Assembly (NCBI RefSeq): GCF_026283965.1
Contig: NZ_JAPDPD010000001.1
Span: 310,001 to 374,000, forward strand
From: Dyella subtropica
GTDB lineage: Bacteria; Pseudomonadota; Gammaproteobacteria; Xanthomonadales; Rhodanobacteraceae
DNA length: 64,000 bases
Direction of reading: 5' to 3'
Within the stretch, counting starts at the first letter, position 1. Each line of letters starts with the position of its first letter. Under the pieces are notes generated by a model. It was not told where the DNA came from, did no database searches, and saw nothing but the letters and a program-made list of their open reading frames with translations. This document shows positions 53,931 through 63,566 of the stretch, one piece after another. The position numbers were made by a program, and so were the translations under genes.

Positions 53931-55556
53931 ATGAATGCCCTGATGCGTTTGAAAGCAGGCCTGGATGCCACCCCCTGGCTGGTTATGCTTCTGCTATTGC
54001 CTTTCCTGGGGATACTGCCACCCGTCCCGATCGACGAGACGCGCTACCTCAGCATCGCCTGGGAAATGCGCCAGTCGGGTGAGTTGATCACGCTGCATCT
54101 CAACGGCTCTCCTTATTTCGACAAGCCGCCGCTGCTGTTCTGGCTGCTCAATCTCGATTGGAGTCTGTTCGGCGTGTCGCTGTGGGGCGCGCGCGTGCTG
54201 CCGCTGTTGTTCGGTGCTGGCTGTATCGCCTTGTTGCAGAAGCTCGAGCGCGAGCTCGATGGTACGGCGACGGGGCAGGCGCCCTGGCTGATGCTCGGCT
54301 TCATGTATTTCGAGCTGTTCTCCGGCGTGGTGATGTTCGACGTCATGTTGTGCTTCTTCGTGCTGCTCGCTTTCGTAGCGATCATGCAGTGGATGCGCGA
54401 CGGAACGCGTCGCGCGCTGGGGCTGCTTTTTTTGGCGAGTGCGCTGGGCATGCTGGCGAAAGGGCCGGTAGCGCTGCTGCATTTGCTTCCGCCTGTGCTC
54501 CTCGCTCGTTGGTGGATGCGGCCCACAGGAACGCAACCATCGTGGAAGCGCATAGGTGCGGCGCTACTGGTCTGCGTGCTGGGTGGTCTGCCGGTGTTGC
54601 TATGGGCGTTGGCTGCCGTGCAGCACCTGGGGCAGGCCGAGGCAAAGGAGTTGCTGGTCACGCAAACCGCTGGGCGCGTGGTCGAAAGTTTTGCGCACAA
54701 CCGCGCGTTATGGTGGTACCTGCAATGGCTGGTTCCGCTGCTTTTGCCGTGGCCGCTGGTGTTGCGCTTGACTCGGTTGCGGACGGCCTTTGCTTCCGCC
54801 ATGCCGTCGCTGGCTGCGCGTTTCGGATGGTGCGCCACGCTGCCGGCTTTCGTGGGCTTCAGTGTGGTGAGCGGTAAACAGCTGCATTATCTGATTCCGC
54901 TGTTCCCCGGTTTGGCGTTGTTGCTGGGCACGATGTTGCGTGCCGAACCGCAGCTGTTTGTTTCGCGTCGCATGCTGGCGTTCTCCGTGTTGGTGCTGGG
55001 GTTGTTGTTGTGGGCGATCCTGCGCCCCGGCGACACGAGTCCAGCACCTATCGCGCCAGGCGCATTGAAAGGCTTGTTCGCGTTGACGGTCGTACTGGCG
55101 TTGTCGTCGATAGGGTTGCTGATGAGGCGCAGCGAACAGGCACCCGAGCGGCGCGTGGCATGGGTGATGCTGCTATTGACCGTTGCGTTACTGCCGGTGA
55201 TCCGTGCGCAGGTCTTGGGAGCGATGGATTTGCGTGGCCTAGCGCAATCGGTCGAGCAGATGCGCCAGCAGGGTGTGCCGCTGGCGCGCACCGGCAACGA
55301 GCCGGGATTGATCACCTTCCTTGCGCGGTTGCCCGAACCCTTGCCCACCACCGCCGATCCGACGCAATGGGCGCAGCAGCATCCGGCCGGCTTCGTGTTG
55401 GTGTGGTCTTCGCGTGAGACGCCGCCTGGCACGTTGCACAAAGTCAGAGCGGCGAATGGTTGGGTCGCCTTGTGGCCAGCATCCGCATGGCGCAACCCGC
55501 CAAGCGGGGTGGTGGCTTCTCAGGTTGCGGTGGCATCCTTGGGATGCTCTGAATAA
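53931..55556 (+). CDS. Integral-membrane glycosyltransferase (ArnT/PMT family)
   Basis: 541-residue GT-C fold protein with 10 or more transmembrane helices. The N-terminal loop PIDETRYLSIAWEM carries the conserved acidic pair, and GSPYFDKPPLLFWLLN is the ArnT/PMT motif. It would transfer a sugar from an undecaprenyl- or polyprenyl-linked donor to a lipid or protein in the periplasm; lipid A is possible but not shown, since no arn genes are nearby. The last codons (GGA TGC TCT GAA TAA) lie in the terminal repeat of element copy 3, so the C-terminus GCSE is repeat-derived. GTG 53907 is an alternative start. Confidence 0.82.
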   Translation: MNALMRLKAGLDATPWLVMLLLLPFLGILPPVPIDETRYLSIAWEMRQSGELITLHLNGSPYFDKPPLLFWLLNLDWSLFGVSLWGARVLPLLFGAGCIALLQKLERELDGTATGQAPWLMLGFMYFELFSGVVMFDVMLCFFVLLAFVAIMQWMRDGTRRALGLLFLASALGMLAKGPVALLHLLPPVLLARWWMRPTGTQPSWKRIGAALLVCVLGGLPVLLWALAAVQHLGQAEAKELLVTQTAGRVVESFAHNRALWWYLQWLVPLLLPWPLVLRLTRLRTAFASAMPSLAARFGWCATLPAFVGFSVVSGKQLHYLIPLFPGLALLLGTMLRAEPQLFVSRRMLAFSVLVLGLLLWAILRPGDTSPAPIAPGALKGLFALTVVLALSSIGLLMRRSEQAPERRVAWVMLLLTVALLPVIRAQVLGAMDLRGLAQSVEQMRQQGVPLARTGNEPGLITFLARLPEPLPTTADPTQWAQQHPAGFVLVWSSRETPPGTLHKVRAANGWVALWPASAWRNPPSGVVASQVAVASLGCSE

Positions 55557-55828
55557 GTCTACGCAGCCGTCACCGGCTCTGTCTGCTCACCGATGCGTGG
55601 TGCGTTGGCGCAGGCAGACTGGCCGTCTTTCAAGCCAGCGCGCCGCGGAGCTGTAGGCAGACAGAGCCGGCCCTCACACTTTGAATATCAATGACAGGGT
55701 GATGTGTGGGAGGCCCGCAGGCTGCAGCCCACGTCTAGGCAAGGCAGCCAGCCTTGCCGTCGCCGCGCGTCACACCCTACGAACCTCCCACACATCATGA
55801 CGGCTGCGTAGACTTGTTCAGAGCATCC
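55542..55828. repeat. Nested palindromic element, copy 3
   Basis: 287 bp. Terminal inverted repeats are longer here, about 32 bp with one mismatch (from 55541 and ending 55829). Hairpin A has 14-bp arms (55573-55586/55657-55670) and hairpin B has 13-bp arms (55701-55713/55784-55796). Tips are AGAC-TGGCC-GTCT (55616-55628) and CAAGGC-AGCCA-GCCTTG (55740-55756). The ends GGATGCTCTGA are shared with copies 1 and 2 but most of the stem sequence is different. The left end overlaps the glycosyltransferase stop codon. Confidence 0.88.
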
Positions 55829-55999
55829 CAGTGGCCGGTTTCCCAGGGCCTGTCGCCAGCGGCACGTTTTTAGGCGACAATTGCCCTTTCGCGCCGGTCC
55901 CCAGGGCCTGCGCCTTACCAACGATGGCGGACCATGGCGGCCTCGGGGCTTAGCCACTACAATCCGCCAGCTATTTTGTCCTTGGGAGGTATTGGCAAC

Positions 56000-56239
56000 A
56001 TGAGCACCATCGAAGAGCGCGTCAAGAAAATCGTCGTCGAGCAGCTGGGTGTGAAGGAAGATGAAGTCCAGGCGAGCTCCTCGTTCGTGGACGATCTGGG
56101 CGCGGATTCGCTGGACACCGTCGAGCTGGTGATGGCTCTCGAGGAAGAGTTCGAGTGCGAAATCCCGGACGAAGAGGCTGAGAAGATCACCACGGTGCAG
56201 CAGGCTGTCGATTACATCAAGGCCCACACCAAGGAGTGA
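56000..56239 (+). CDS. acpP: Acyl carrier protein
   Basis: 79-residue acidic carrier of fatty acid synthesis. The phosphopantetheine attachment site is Ser37 in [13 protein letters not shown]. The ATG has a strong GGGAGGT ribosome-binding site. It is preceded by repeat copy 3 and about 170 bases that should hold its promoter, and followed by a hairpin terminator before fabF, consistent with high independent expression. Confidence 0.97.
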   Translation: MSTIEERVKKIVVEQLGVKEDEVQASSSFVDDLGADSLDTVELVMALEEEFECEIPDEEAEKITTVQQAVDYIKAHTKE

Positions 56240-56296
56240 TCGACTCGTGGCGGGCTGGCGCATTTGGCGCATTCCCGCTCGTTCACGAAGCGATAC

Positions 56297-56327
56297 CGAA
56301 AGCTGCGCCTCCTTGGCGCAGTTTTCG
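56297..56327 (+). terminator. Terminator/attenuator between acpP and fabF
   Basis: Arms cgaaagctgcgcc and ggcgcagttttcg (13 bp, one G-U) with a 5-base loop and TTT run, 57 bases after the acpP stop. It would let acpP be expressed above fabF. Confidence 0.75.
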
Positions 56328-56473
56328 TTTCTGCATTTTGCAACGTCCGATCCCGTATGGTTTGCGGATACGCGCCACGCGGTTAAGACGACCGTTCCGT
56401 TAAGACGACATTCGCGACCGCCGCGGAACGGCTGCCTCACGGCAGAACCACGGATCCATGAAGGAAGATCAGC

Positions 56474-57712
56474 ATGAGCAAACGACGTGTGGTTGTAACC
56501 GGCCTCGGCATCATTTCGCCGGTCGGCAACGATATCGCTACCGCTTGGGACAACATTCTCAAGGGCGTGAGCGGCATCGGTCAGGTTACCCATTTCGACG
56601 CCACGGCCTATGCCACCCGCATTGCCGGTCAGGTGCGTGATTTCGTCCCAGCGGACTGGATTGCCGCGAAAGACATCAAGAAGATGGACCCCTTCATCCA
56701 CTACGGCATTGCCGCGGGCACGCAGGCCTTGCGCGATTCCGGACTGGAAGTGACAGAAGCCAACGCGCCGCGCATCGGCGTGGCGGTCGCTGCCGGCATC
56801 GGCGGGCTGCATACCATCGAACACACATCGATCGAGTTGCACGACAAGGGGCCGCGTCGCGTGTCGCCGTTCTTCGTGCCCAGTTCGATCATCAACATGG
56901 TGTCGGGCCATCTCTCGATCATGTTCGGCCTGAAGGGGCCGAACATCGCCTGCGTCACCGCCTGCACCACGGCCACGCACAACATTGGTTTGGCCGCGCG
57001 CATGATCCAGTACGGCGATGCCGACGCGATGATTGCCGGCGGTGCCGAGTTCGCCACCACCGGCACGGCGATGGCTGGCTTCTGTTCTGCCAAAGCCATG
57101 TCCACCCGTAACGACGAGCCGGGCAAGGCCAGTCGTCCCTGGGACAAGGATCGCGACGGCTTCGTGCTGTCCGATGGCGCCGGTGTGCTGATGCTGGAGG
57201 AGTACGAACACGCCAAGGCGCGCGGCGCGAATATCTATGCGGAACTGGTCGGTTTCGGCATGAGCGGCGACGCGTACCACATCACCGCACCGAGCGAGGG
57301 TGGCGAAGGCGCGGCGCGCTGCATGGAGAGCACACTGCGTGACGCTGGCCTCAACCCGGCTGACGTGCAGTACATCAATGCGCACGGTACCTCGACGCCG
57401 CTGGGCGATCTGGGTGAAGTGATGGCCGCCAAGCGTGTATTCGGTGATCACGCCTACAAGCTGGCAATGAGCTCGACCAAGTCGATCACCGGCCACCTGC
57501 TTGGTGCGGCCGGCGGCGTGGAGGCGATCTTCTCGATCCTGGCGCTGCGCGACCAGGTGCTGCCGCCGACGATCAACCTGGACGAGCCGGGCGAAGGCTG
57601 CGATCTCGACTTCGTGCCGCATACCGCGCGCGAGGCCAAGCTCGACGTGGTGTTGTCCAACTCCTTCGGCTTTGGCGGCACCAACGGCACGCTGGCGTTC
57701 CGTCGCGCTTGA
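56474..57712 (+). CDS. fabF: 3-oxoacyl-ACP synthase II
   Basis: 412-residue elongating condensing enzyme. The nucleophile is Cys164 in [13 protein letters not shown]; the two catalytic histidines are in [12 protein letters not shown] and [12 protein letters not shown]. The C-terminus ends [22 protein letters not shown] precedes the ATG. It is 234 bases after acpP and seven bases before pabB, linking fatty-acid and folate precursor genes. Confidence 0.95.
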   Translation: MSKRRVVVTGLGIISPVGNDIATAWDNILKGVSGIGQVTHFDATAYATRIAGQVRDFVPADWIAAKDIKKMDPFIHYGIAAGTQALRDSGLEVTEANAPRIGVAVAAGIGGLHTIEHTSIELHDKGPRRVSPFFVPSSIINMVSGHLSIMFGLKGPNIACVTACTTATHNIGLAARMIQYGDADAMIAGGAEFATTGTAMAGFCSAKAMSTRNDEPGKASRPWDKDRDGFVLSDGAGVLMLEEYEHAKARGANIYAELVGFGMSGDAYHITAPSEGGEGAARCMESTLRDAGLNPADVQYINAHGTSTPLGDLGEVMAAKRVFGDHAYKLAMSSTKSITGHLLGAAGGVEAIFSILALRDQVLPPTINLDEPGEGCDLDFVPHTAREAKLDVVLSNSFGFGGTNGTLAFRRA

Positions 57713-57719
57713 GCGACGC

Positions 57720-59069
57720 GTGAACAACCTTAGTCGTACTTTGCACGGCCGGCGCGACTTGCTCGCGCCGGCCGCTGCATTTCCAGAGCGCTATCCCTGC
57801 CTGTTGCAGAGCGTGGTGCGCGGTACACCGCAAACGCGCTTCGACATCCTGTTCGCATTTCCGCAAGACAGTCTGACGCTGCGTGCGGACGGCCGTTTGT
57901 TTGACGGACAGGGGCGTGATCGCTCCGGTCGCTTCCTCGATGCCCTCGATGCCGCATGGCATGCCGAGCGCTTGCCGCGGGAAGTCGACGACGGATTGCC
58001 GTTCCACGGCGGCTGGGTGCTGATGTTGGCCTACGAATTGGCCGGCGAGATCGAACCGCGCCTGCGACTTCGCGATCCACAGACGCTGCCTGTTGCGTTG
58101 GCGCTGCGTTGTCCGGCAGCAGTGATTGTGGATCACGCGCGGGAATGCACGGTGTTGATCGTCGAGCCTGGCCACGAAGCGTTGCTCGATGCGTTGGAGG
58201 CCGACCTTTCCGTGTCGCCGGCTATTCCCGCCTTGCCTGCGCCCATGCAGTGGGGTGAAGACGATCCACAGCAGTTTCTCGACGGCGTCGCGCGCATCCA
58301 CGAACACCTGCACGCCGGGGATATCTTCCAGGTCAACTTGTCGCGGGCCTGGCATGCGCGGTACGCACCATCGCCTTCACCAGCGTCGCTCTATGCCTCG
58401 TTGCGAGAGGCGAACCCCGCGCCATTCGCCGGCCTGTTGCAGCAGCCGGAGTGGGCGGTAGTAAGTTCCTCGCCGGAACGCCTGGTCGAAGTGCGCGACG
58501 GCATGGCGCAGACTCGCCCGATTGCAGGCACCCGTCCGCGCACGCCGTCGGACGACGAGCTGGCACGCATCCGCGAGCTGCGCACGCATCCCAAAGAGCG
58601 CGCCGAGCACGTGATGCTGATCGACCTGGAGCGCAACGATCTCGGTCGTGTCTGCGTGCCCGGCACGGTGGAGGTGGACGAGCTGATGGTGGTGGAGAGT
58701 TACGCTCACGTGCATCACATCGTGTCCAATGTGCGCGGCCAGTTGCGCGCTGGCGTGACGCCTGGGCAGGTGATTGCCGCGACCTTTCCGGGCGGCACCA
58801 TCACCGGCTGCCCGAAAGTGCGTTGCATGGAAATCATCGCTGCGCTGGAGGATGCCCCGCGCGGAGCCTACACGGGGGCGATGGGTTACCTCGACCGCAA
58901 CGGCGACCTCGATTTGAACATCCTCATTCGTACGCTCACGCTTGCCGGCCAGGACGTGACCCTGCGTGCTGGCGCGGGCATCGTGACGGATTCGGTGGCG
59001 GAGAAGGAGCTGGACGAGACGCGTGCCAAGGCCAGAGGCCTGCTGCGCGCGCTCGGAGTAGCGGGCTGA
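57720..59069 (+). CDS. pabB: Aminodeoxychorismate synthase component I
   Basis: 449-residue chorismate-utilising enzyme making 4-amino-4-deoxychorismate for folate. The C-terminal catalytic domain has [22 protein letters not shown] (267-275), [19 protein letters not shown] and the signature [20 protein letters not shown]. In E. coli PabB the corresponding motif is PIKGT with a catalytic lysine; here Ala269 replaces it, as in anthranilate synthase and some other PabB proteins. The adjacent pabC decides the assignment. Translation starts at GTG 57720. Component II (pabA) is not in the window. Its stop overlaps the pabC start by one base. Confidence 0.88.
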   Translation: MNNLSRTLHGRRDLLAPAAAFPERYPCLLQSVVRGTPQTRFDILFAFPQDSLTLRADGRLFDGQGRDRSGRFLDALDAAWHAERLPREVDDGLPFHGGWVLMLAYELAGEIEPRLRLRDPQTLPVALALRCPAAVIVDHARECTVLIVEPGHEALLDALEADLSVSPAIPALPAPMQWGEDDPQQFLDGVARIHEHLHAGDIFQVNLSRAWHARYAPSPSPASLYASLREANPAPFAGLLQQPEWAVVSSSPERLVEVRDGMAQTRPIAGTRPRTPSDDELARIRELRTHPKERAEHVMLIDLERNDLGRVCVPGTVEVDELMVVESYAHVHHIVSNVRGQLRAGVTPGQVIAATFPGGTITGCPKVRCMEIIAALEDAPRGAYTGAMGYLDRNGDLDLNILIRTLTLAGQDVTLRAGAGIVTDSVAEKELDETRAKARGLLRALGVAG

Positions 59070-59899
59070 TGGCCGCGGCGACGGCACGCATCCTGGTCAA
59101 CGGTCGGCCGGACGATGCACTGCCGGTGCTGGATCGCGGCCTGGCCTACGGCGATGGCCTGTTTGAAACGATTCGCTTCGTCGATGGCATGGCGCCGCTG
59201 TGGGCGAGGCATATGGAACGTCTGCGCCACAGCTGTGCGCGGCTGCATCTGCCTGCTCCCGCCGCGGAGCTTCTTCTGGCTGAGGCTCGGCAGGTTGTGC
59301 AGGGCCTGTTTCAGGCGGTAGTGCGGGTCACCGTCACTCGCGGTATCGGCGAGCGCGGCTATGCGTTGCCGATCATCACGCGTCCCCACCGCATCGTTGC
59401 TGGTTTTGCGCTGCCGGAGCTCTCTCCGGACCACTATGTTCAAGGGGTGCGGCTTCGGATCTGCGACATCCGGCTGGCCGAGCAGCCGCTGTTGGCTGGC
59501 ATGAAGCACCTCAATCGTTTGGAGCAGGTGCTGGCCCGCGCCGAATGGAGCGATCCGGCGGTGGCCGATGGCTTGCTGCTCGATGCCTCCGGCCGGATCG
59601 TCTCGACCACCATGGCCAACCTGTTCGCGGTGATCGACGGCACGCTGGTCACGCCGTCGCTCGAACGCTGTGGTGTGGCTGGCGTGGCACGCGCCGAGGC
59701 GTTGGCTGTGCAGCCCGCACAGGTGCGGGATCTTGTGTTGGATGACCTGCGGCTTGCCAGCGAACTCTTCCTCAGCTCCAGCGTTCGCGGCATCCTGCCA
59801 GTTCAGGCCGTGGCCGATACCGTGTATGTTCCCGGCCCGGTCACCCGCGCGATGCAACGGCATTGGCGCGACCTGGGTTTTCCGATGGAGCAGGCATGA
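59069..59899 (+). CDS. pabC: Aminodeoxychorismate lyase
   Basis: 276-residue class IV PLP enzyme, releasing p-aminobenzoate and pyruvate. VLDRGLAYGDGLFETIR is the N-terminal signature, the PLP lysine is Lys146 in MKHLNRLEQVLAR, and DASGRIVSTTMANLFAV follows. Start and stop overlap the neighbours (TGATG with pabB, ATGA with mltG), so translation is coupled through pabB-pabC-mltG. A D-amino-acid or branched-chain transaminase is an alternative by family only. Confidence 0.93.
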   Translation: MAAATARILVNGRPDDALPVLDRGLAYGDGLFETIRFVDGMAPLWARHMERLRHSCARLHLPAPAAELLLAEARQVVQGLFQAVVRVTVTRGIGERGYALPIITRPHRIVAGFALPELSPDHYVQGVRLRICDIRLAEQPLLAGMKHLNRLEQVLARAEWSDPAVADGLLLDASGRIVSTTMANLFAVIDGTLVTPSLERCGVAGVARAEALAVQPAQVRDLVLDDLRLASELFLSSSVRGILPVQAVADTVYVPGPVTRAMQRHWRDLGFPMEQA

Positions 59900-60933
59900 G
59901 TCGAAACACGATGCATGGTCGCGCCTTGTGGCGTGGCCTGGTTCTCCTGGTGTTGCTGGCGCTGGCCGGTGGGCTGGCCTATGTCTGGCAGGACTTCTCC
60001 CGCTTCAGTCAAACGCCACTCAACGTGGCAGCGCAGGGGCAGAGCATCGACGTTGGTCGAGGCAGCAGCCTGAAAGACATCGTGGCCCAGCTGCGTCAGC
60101 AGGGTGTCAGTACCGGACAGCCTTTGTACTGGCGTTTGCTGGCAGAGCAAGGGCGCGTAGCCGGCAAGCTGCACGCCGGTGAGTACGCACTCACTGCCGG
60201 CATGACGCCGCGCGACCTGCTCGCCAACATGGCCGCCGGTAAGGTGCTGCAGCGCAATTTCACCATCGTCGATGGCTGGACTTTCCGCGACCTTCGCCAA
60301 GCCCTGGTCAAGGCCGACAAGCTGCGCCAGGACGGCGCCGAGCTGGACGAGGCGGCGGTGATGCAAAAGATCGGTGCGGAAGGTGAGGCGCCGGAGGGGC
60401 GGTTTCTTCCTGAGACCTATGCCTATGTCAAAGGCGATAGCGATCTGGACATTCTCAGGCGCGCCCATGCTGCCATGAGCAAGACGCTGGAAAGCCTCTG
60501 GCCGCAGCGCGATAAGAGCTTGCCGCTGGCCACGCCCTACGATGCGCTGATCCTCGCCTCCATCGTGGAGAAGGAAACCGGCCGCGCCGACGAACGGCCG
60601 CGCATCGCCGGTGTGTTCGTGCGGCGCCTGCAGACGCGCATGTTGCTGCAGACCGATCCCACGGTGATCTACGGCATGGGCGAGAGCTACGCGGGCAATA
60701 TCCACAAGCGCGACCTCACCACCGATACGCCGTACAACACCTATACGCGTCCCGGATTGCCGCCGACACCCATCGCCTTGCCGGGCAAGCCAGCGCTTGA
60801 GGCAGCGTTGCATCCCGCCGCAGGAAGCGAGCTCTACTTTGTAGCGCGTGGCGATGGCAGCCATGTGTTCTCCAGTACGCTGGACGAACACAATCGCAAC
60901 GTCGCCTGTTATCAGTTGAAGCGGTGTCCATGA
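59896..60933 (+). CDS. mltG: Endolytic murein transglycosylase
   Basis: 345-residue inner-membrane lytic transglycosylase that terminates nascent glycan strands. A transmembrane helix lies at about 13-31 (RGLVLLVLLALAGGLAYVW), then a LysM-like region and the YceG catalytic domain with the catalytic Glu in LASIVEKETG. ERPRIAGVFVRRLQTRMLLQ and TDTPYNTYTRPGLPPTPI are family motifs. It overlaps pabC by four bases and tmk by four bases. Confidence 0.94.
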   Translation: MSRNTMHGRALWRGLVLLVLLALAGGLAYVWQDFSRFSQTPLNVAAQGQSIDVGRGSSLKDIVAQLRQQGVSTGQPLYWRLLAEQGRVAGKLHAGEYALTAGMTPRDLLANMAAGKVLQRNFTIVDGWTFRDLRQALVKADKLRQDGAELDEAAVMQKIGAEGEAPEGRFLPETYAYVKGDSDLDILRRAHAAMSKTLESLWPQRDKSLPLATPYDALILASIVEKETGRADERPRIAGVFVRRLQTRMLLQTDPTVIYGMGESYAGNIHKRDLTTDTPYNTYTRPGLPPTPIALPGKPALEAALHPAAGSELYFVARGDGSHVFSSTLDEHNRNVACYQLKRCP

Positions 60934-61568
60934 GCAAGCAGCGCGGAACATTCATCAGCCTGGAAGGCGGCGAAGGCGCCGGAAAGAGCACCTTGCTGGC
61001 CGGCCTGCGCGACTACATCGCGGCCCAGGGCGTGGATCTTGTGCTGACCCGCGAGCCGGGCGGCACCGCCTTGGGTGAGGCGGTACGCGCCATTGTGCTG
61101 GATCCGGCCCGTCATGGCATGGCGGCCGAAACCGAACTGCTGCTGATGTTCGCCTCCCGCGCGCAACTGGTGCGCGAGTTGATTGAACCCGCGCTGACCG
61201 CTGGGCAATGGGTGCTGTGCGATCGGTTCACTGATGCGAGCTTTGCCTATCAGGGAGGCGGACGTGGCCAGCCAGTGGAGCGCATCGCTGAGTTGGAGCG
61301 CTGGGCTACCGATGGTCTGTCGCCGGACATGACCCTGCTGCTTGACTTGCCAGTGGCCACCGGACGCGCTCGCGCTGCTGGTCGCGGCGAAGCCGATCGG
61401 ATCGAGGTCGAAGCCGATGTTTTCTTTGAGCGGGTTCGCGAGGCCTATCGCGCGCGTGCCGCGGCGGAGCCGAAACGCTTCCAGATCATCGACGCCAGTC
61501 TGACGCCGGTCGAGGTCCTGCATGCGGCGATAGCCGCTATCGCGCCGCTGTTCGAGGTCAAGGCATGA
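60930..61568 (+). CDS. tmk: Thymidylate kinase
   Basis: 212-residue dTMP kinase. The P-loop is LEGGEGAGKSTLL, the DRX/substrate motif is CDRFTDASFAYQGGGRG, and TREPGGTALGEAVR binds the base. ATG 60930 overlaps the mltG stop (ATGA); a GTG at 60924 is in frame but less likely. The gene ends in a four-base overlap with holB. Confidence 0.96.
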   Translation: MSKQRGTFISLEGGEGAGKSTLLAGLRDYIAAQGVDLVLTREPGGTALGEAVRAIVLDPARHGMAAETELLLMFASRAQLVRELIEPALTAGQWVLCDRFTDASFAYQGGGRGQPVERIAELERWATDGLSPDMTLLLDLPVATGRARAAGRGEADRIEVEADVFFERVREAYRARAAAEPKRFQIIDASLTPVEVLHAAIAAIAPLFEVKA

Positions 61569-62500
61569 GCGTGATGCCGTGGCATGCCGAGCATTGGGCG
61601 CGTTTGCAGGCGCGACGCCAACGCGATGCCATGCCACATGCCTTGCTGCTATGTGGCCCGGCAGGGTTAGGCAAGCGTGACTTCATGCGCCGCTTCGTGC
61701 GCGGTTTGTTGTGCGAGCAGGCGGTGGATGGCGAGGCATGCGGTCGCTGTCGCAGTTGCCTGCTGCTGGCTGCGGGTACGCATCCTGACGTGGTTGCGCT
61801 GACTTATGGTTTGCGCAAAGACGGCGTCCAGCGTAGCGAGATCGTGGTGGATCAGATCCGTGATTTGTCGGCGCGGTTGGCGATGTCCAGTCAGTTCGGC
61901 GGCTGGCAGGTGGTCAGCATCGATCCGGCCGACGCGATGAATGCGGCCGCCGCCAACGCACTGCTGAAGACATTGGAAGAGCCGTCGCAGAATACGCTGC
62001 TGTTGCTTGTTGCTGACGCGCCATGGCGCTTGCCGCAGACCATCCGCAGCCGCTGCCAGCGCATCGAGTTCCAGCTGCCGTCGCGCGACGAAGCCCTGGC
62101 CTGGCTGCAGGCCGAGGGTGTGAAAGATGCCGCCATGGCGCTCGAAGCAGCGGGCGGTAATCCCGGCATGGCGAAAGCCTGGTCGGAAGAGGGCGCGCTC
62201 ACCCGCCGCCAGGAAGTGCGCAAAGATCTTGCCGCATTGGCTGCGGGTCGCGGTGAGGCCATGGACGTGGTGCGTCGCTGGTTGGACAACGAGCCGGAAC
62301 AGCGGCTGTGGTTCGCTGCCCAGGCGGCGGCCGATGAGGCGCGAGCGCAGGCAGGTGCCGCCGGTGGGCCGTTGTCCAGCACGCTTGACGCCGAAGCGCT
62401 CGGCGATTGGTACATCGCTGCCAATCGGGCGCGCGATGCCTTGCGTGGCCCGCTGCGCGGCGATTTGCTGCTGCTTGAGCTGCTTGCGCGCTGGCGTTGA
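61565..62500 (+). CDS. holB: DNA polymerase III delta-prime subunit
   Basis: 311-residue clamp-loader stator. The degenerate P-loop is CGPAGLGKRDFMRRF, and a zinc-type cluster CGRCRSCLLLAAGTHPD follows. AAAANALLKTLEEPSQNTLLLL is the SRC-like region. It overlaps tmk by four bases, the common tmk-holB arrangement. Confidence 0.94.
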   Translation: MSVMPWHAEHWARLQARRQRDAMPHALLLCGPAGLGKRDFMRRFVRGLLCEQAVDGEACGRCRSCLLLAAGTHPDVVALTYGLRKDGVQRSEIVVDQIRDLSARLAMSSQFGGWQVVSIDPADAMNAAAANALLKTLEEPSQNTLLLLVADAPWRLPQTIRSRCQRIEFQLPSRDEALAWLQAEGVKDAAMALEAAGGNPGMAKAWSEEGALTRRQEVRKDLAALAAGRGEAMDVVRRWLDNEPEQRLWFAAQAAADEARAQAGAAGGPLSSTLDAEALGDWYIAANRARDALRGPLRGDLLLLELLARWR

Positions 62501-62510
62501 GAGGAATGGC

Positions 62511-63431
62511 ATGCCGATGAAGCTGGACGCGCAGACTCGTCTGCTGGTCATCGCGCCCCATCCGGATGACGAGTCCATCGCCACGGGCGAGCTGATCCAG
62601 CATGTTCATCTGGCTGGCGGCACGGTGGACATCCTGCTGCTCACCGATGGCGACAACAACCCCTGGCCGCAGCGCTGGCTGGAGCGGCGCCCGTACATCG
62701 GACCGGCCGAGCGCGAACGCTGGGGCCGCCGCCGCCGTGGCGAAGTAGGGCAGGCGCTTCGTCAGCTCGGCCTGCCGCCGGAAGTGCTGCATGCCTTGGG
62801 CCTGCCGGACATGGGGGTGACAGCCCGCCTGCGCGACGATCTGTCGGGCTTATTGCGGCTATGGCTTGCCCGGCTGGAAGCATGTCGCCCCACGGTCATT
62901 GCGTTTCCGGCCTTGGCCGACCGCCATCCTGATCACAGCGCGGCGCACGTGCTGACGCGGCTGGCGGTGGCGCAGTGGCCGGGTGGCGCGCCGCAGCTGC
63001 TCAGCTATCTCGTCCATGGATACGCGGAGGAGCATGGAGGGCTGCTTGCCATTCCATCCTCCGAGCATGTCCACACGAACAAGCTGTCCGCCTTGCGCGA
63101 GCACCGCAGCCAGATGGCTCTCAGCGGCAAGCGTATGCACAGGCTCGCTGATCGGGCGGAACACTATCGGCAGCTGAGCGGCGTGGAGCAGGGGTGTAGC
63201 CTGCCTTGGCAGCCCGCCCCGGTCCTGCGGCCATGGCTGAAGCTGACTTTGGTGGATAGCCATGGTGTGTGTAGCTGGTCCTGGCAGGACGCGCCGCTCG
63301 AGCGGGACGAAGCCGGTCGGTTCAGGCTGTGCCTTCCATCGACAGAGCACGTCGGGCCGCGGTTCGTGAAGCTGCATATGGATCTGCCGTCGCCCTGGAT
63401 CTTCGATCGCTGGGGTTGGTGCGAGCTTTGA
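62511..63431 (+). CDS. PIG-L/LmbE-family deacetylase
   Basis: 306-residue predicted zinc N-deacetylase. The metal motif is APHPDDESI (15-23) with the distal histidines in ADRHPDHSAAH. Family members deacetylate N-acetylglucosaminyl substrates; the substrate here is not known, and no sugar-conjugate pathway is nearby. The extra C-terminal beta-rich region of about 90 residues (after YRQLSGVEQ) is not typical of short PIG-L proteins. GAGG precedes the ATG 62511. It sits between holB and pilZ, where the two genes are normally adjacent. Confidence 0.82.
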   Translation: MPMKLDAQTRLLVIAPHPDDESIATGELIQHVHLAGGTVDILLLTDGDNNPWPQRWLERRPYIGPAERERWGRRRRGEVGQALRQLGLPPEVLHALGLPDMGVTARLRDDLSGLLRLWLARLEACRPTVIAFPALADRHPDHSAAHVLTRLAVAQWPGGAPQLLSYLVHGYAEEHGGLLAIPSSEHVHTNKLSALREHRSQMALSGKRMHRLADRAEHYRQLSGVEQGCSLPWQPAPVLRPWLKLTLVDSHGVCSWSWQDAPLERDEAGRFRLCLPSTEHVGPRFVKLHMDLPSPWIFDRWGWCEL

Positions 63432-63566
63432 ACAGGCTCTAAGCATCGCGGGTGCCTGTGAAGCAGCTCCCAGACATGGCGCTTTTTGCTTTACGCCCGG
63501 CGCCGCGGCTCGCTACGATGCGGCACATCGGACCGTTTCCGTCCCACGGTCTGCGGGGGAGTAGGC

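Noticed and set aside
55688-57727. 679-codon minus-strand frame over acpP and fabF
   Set aside because: It crosses the repeat, acpP and fabF in antisense; composition is typical of a shadow frame.
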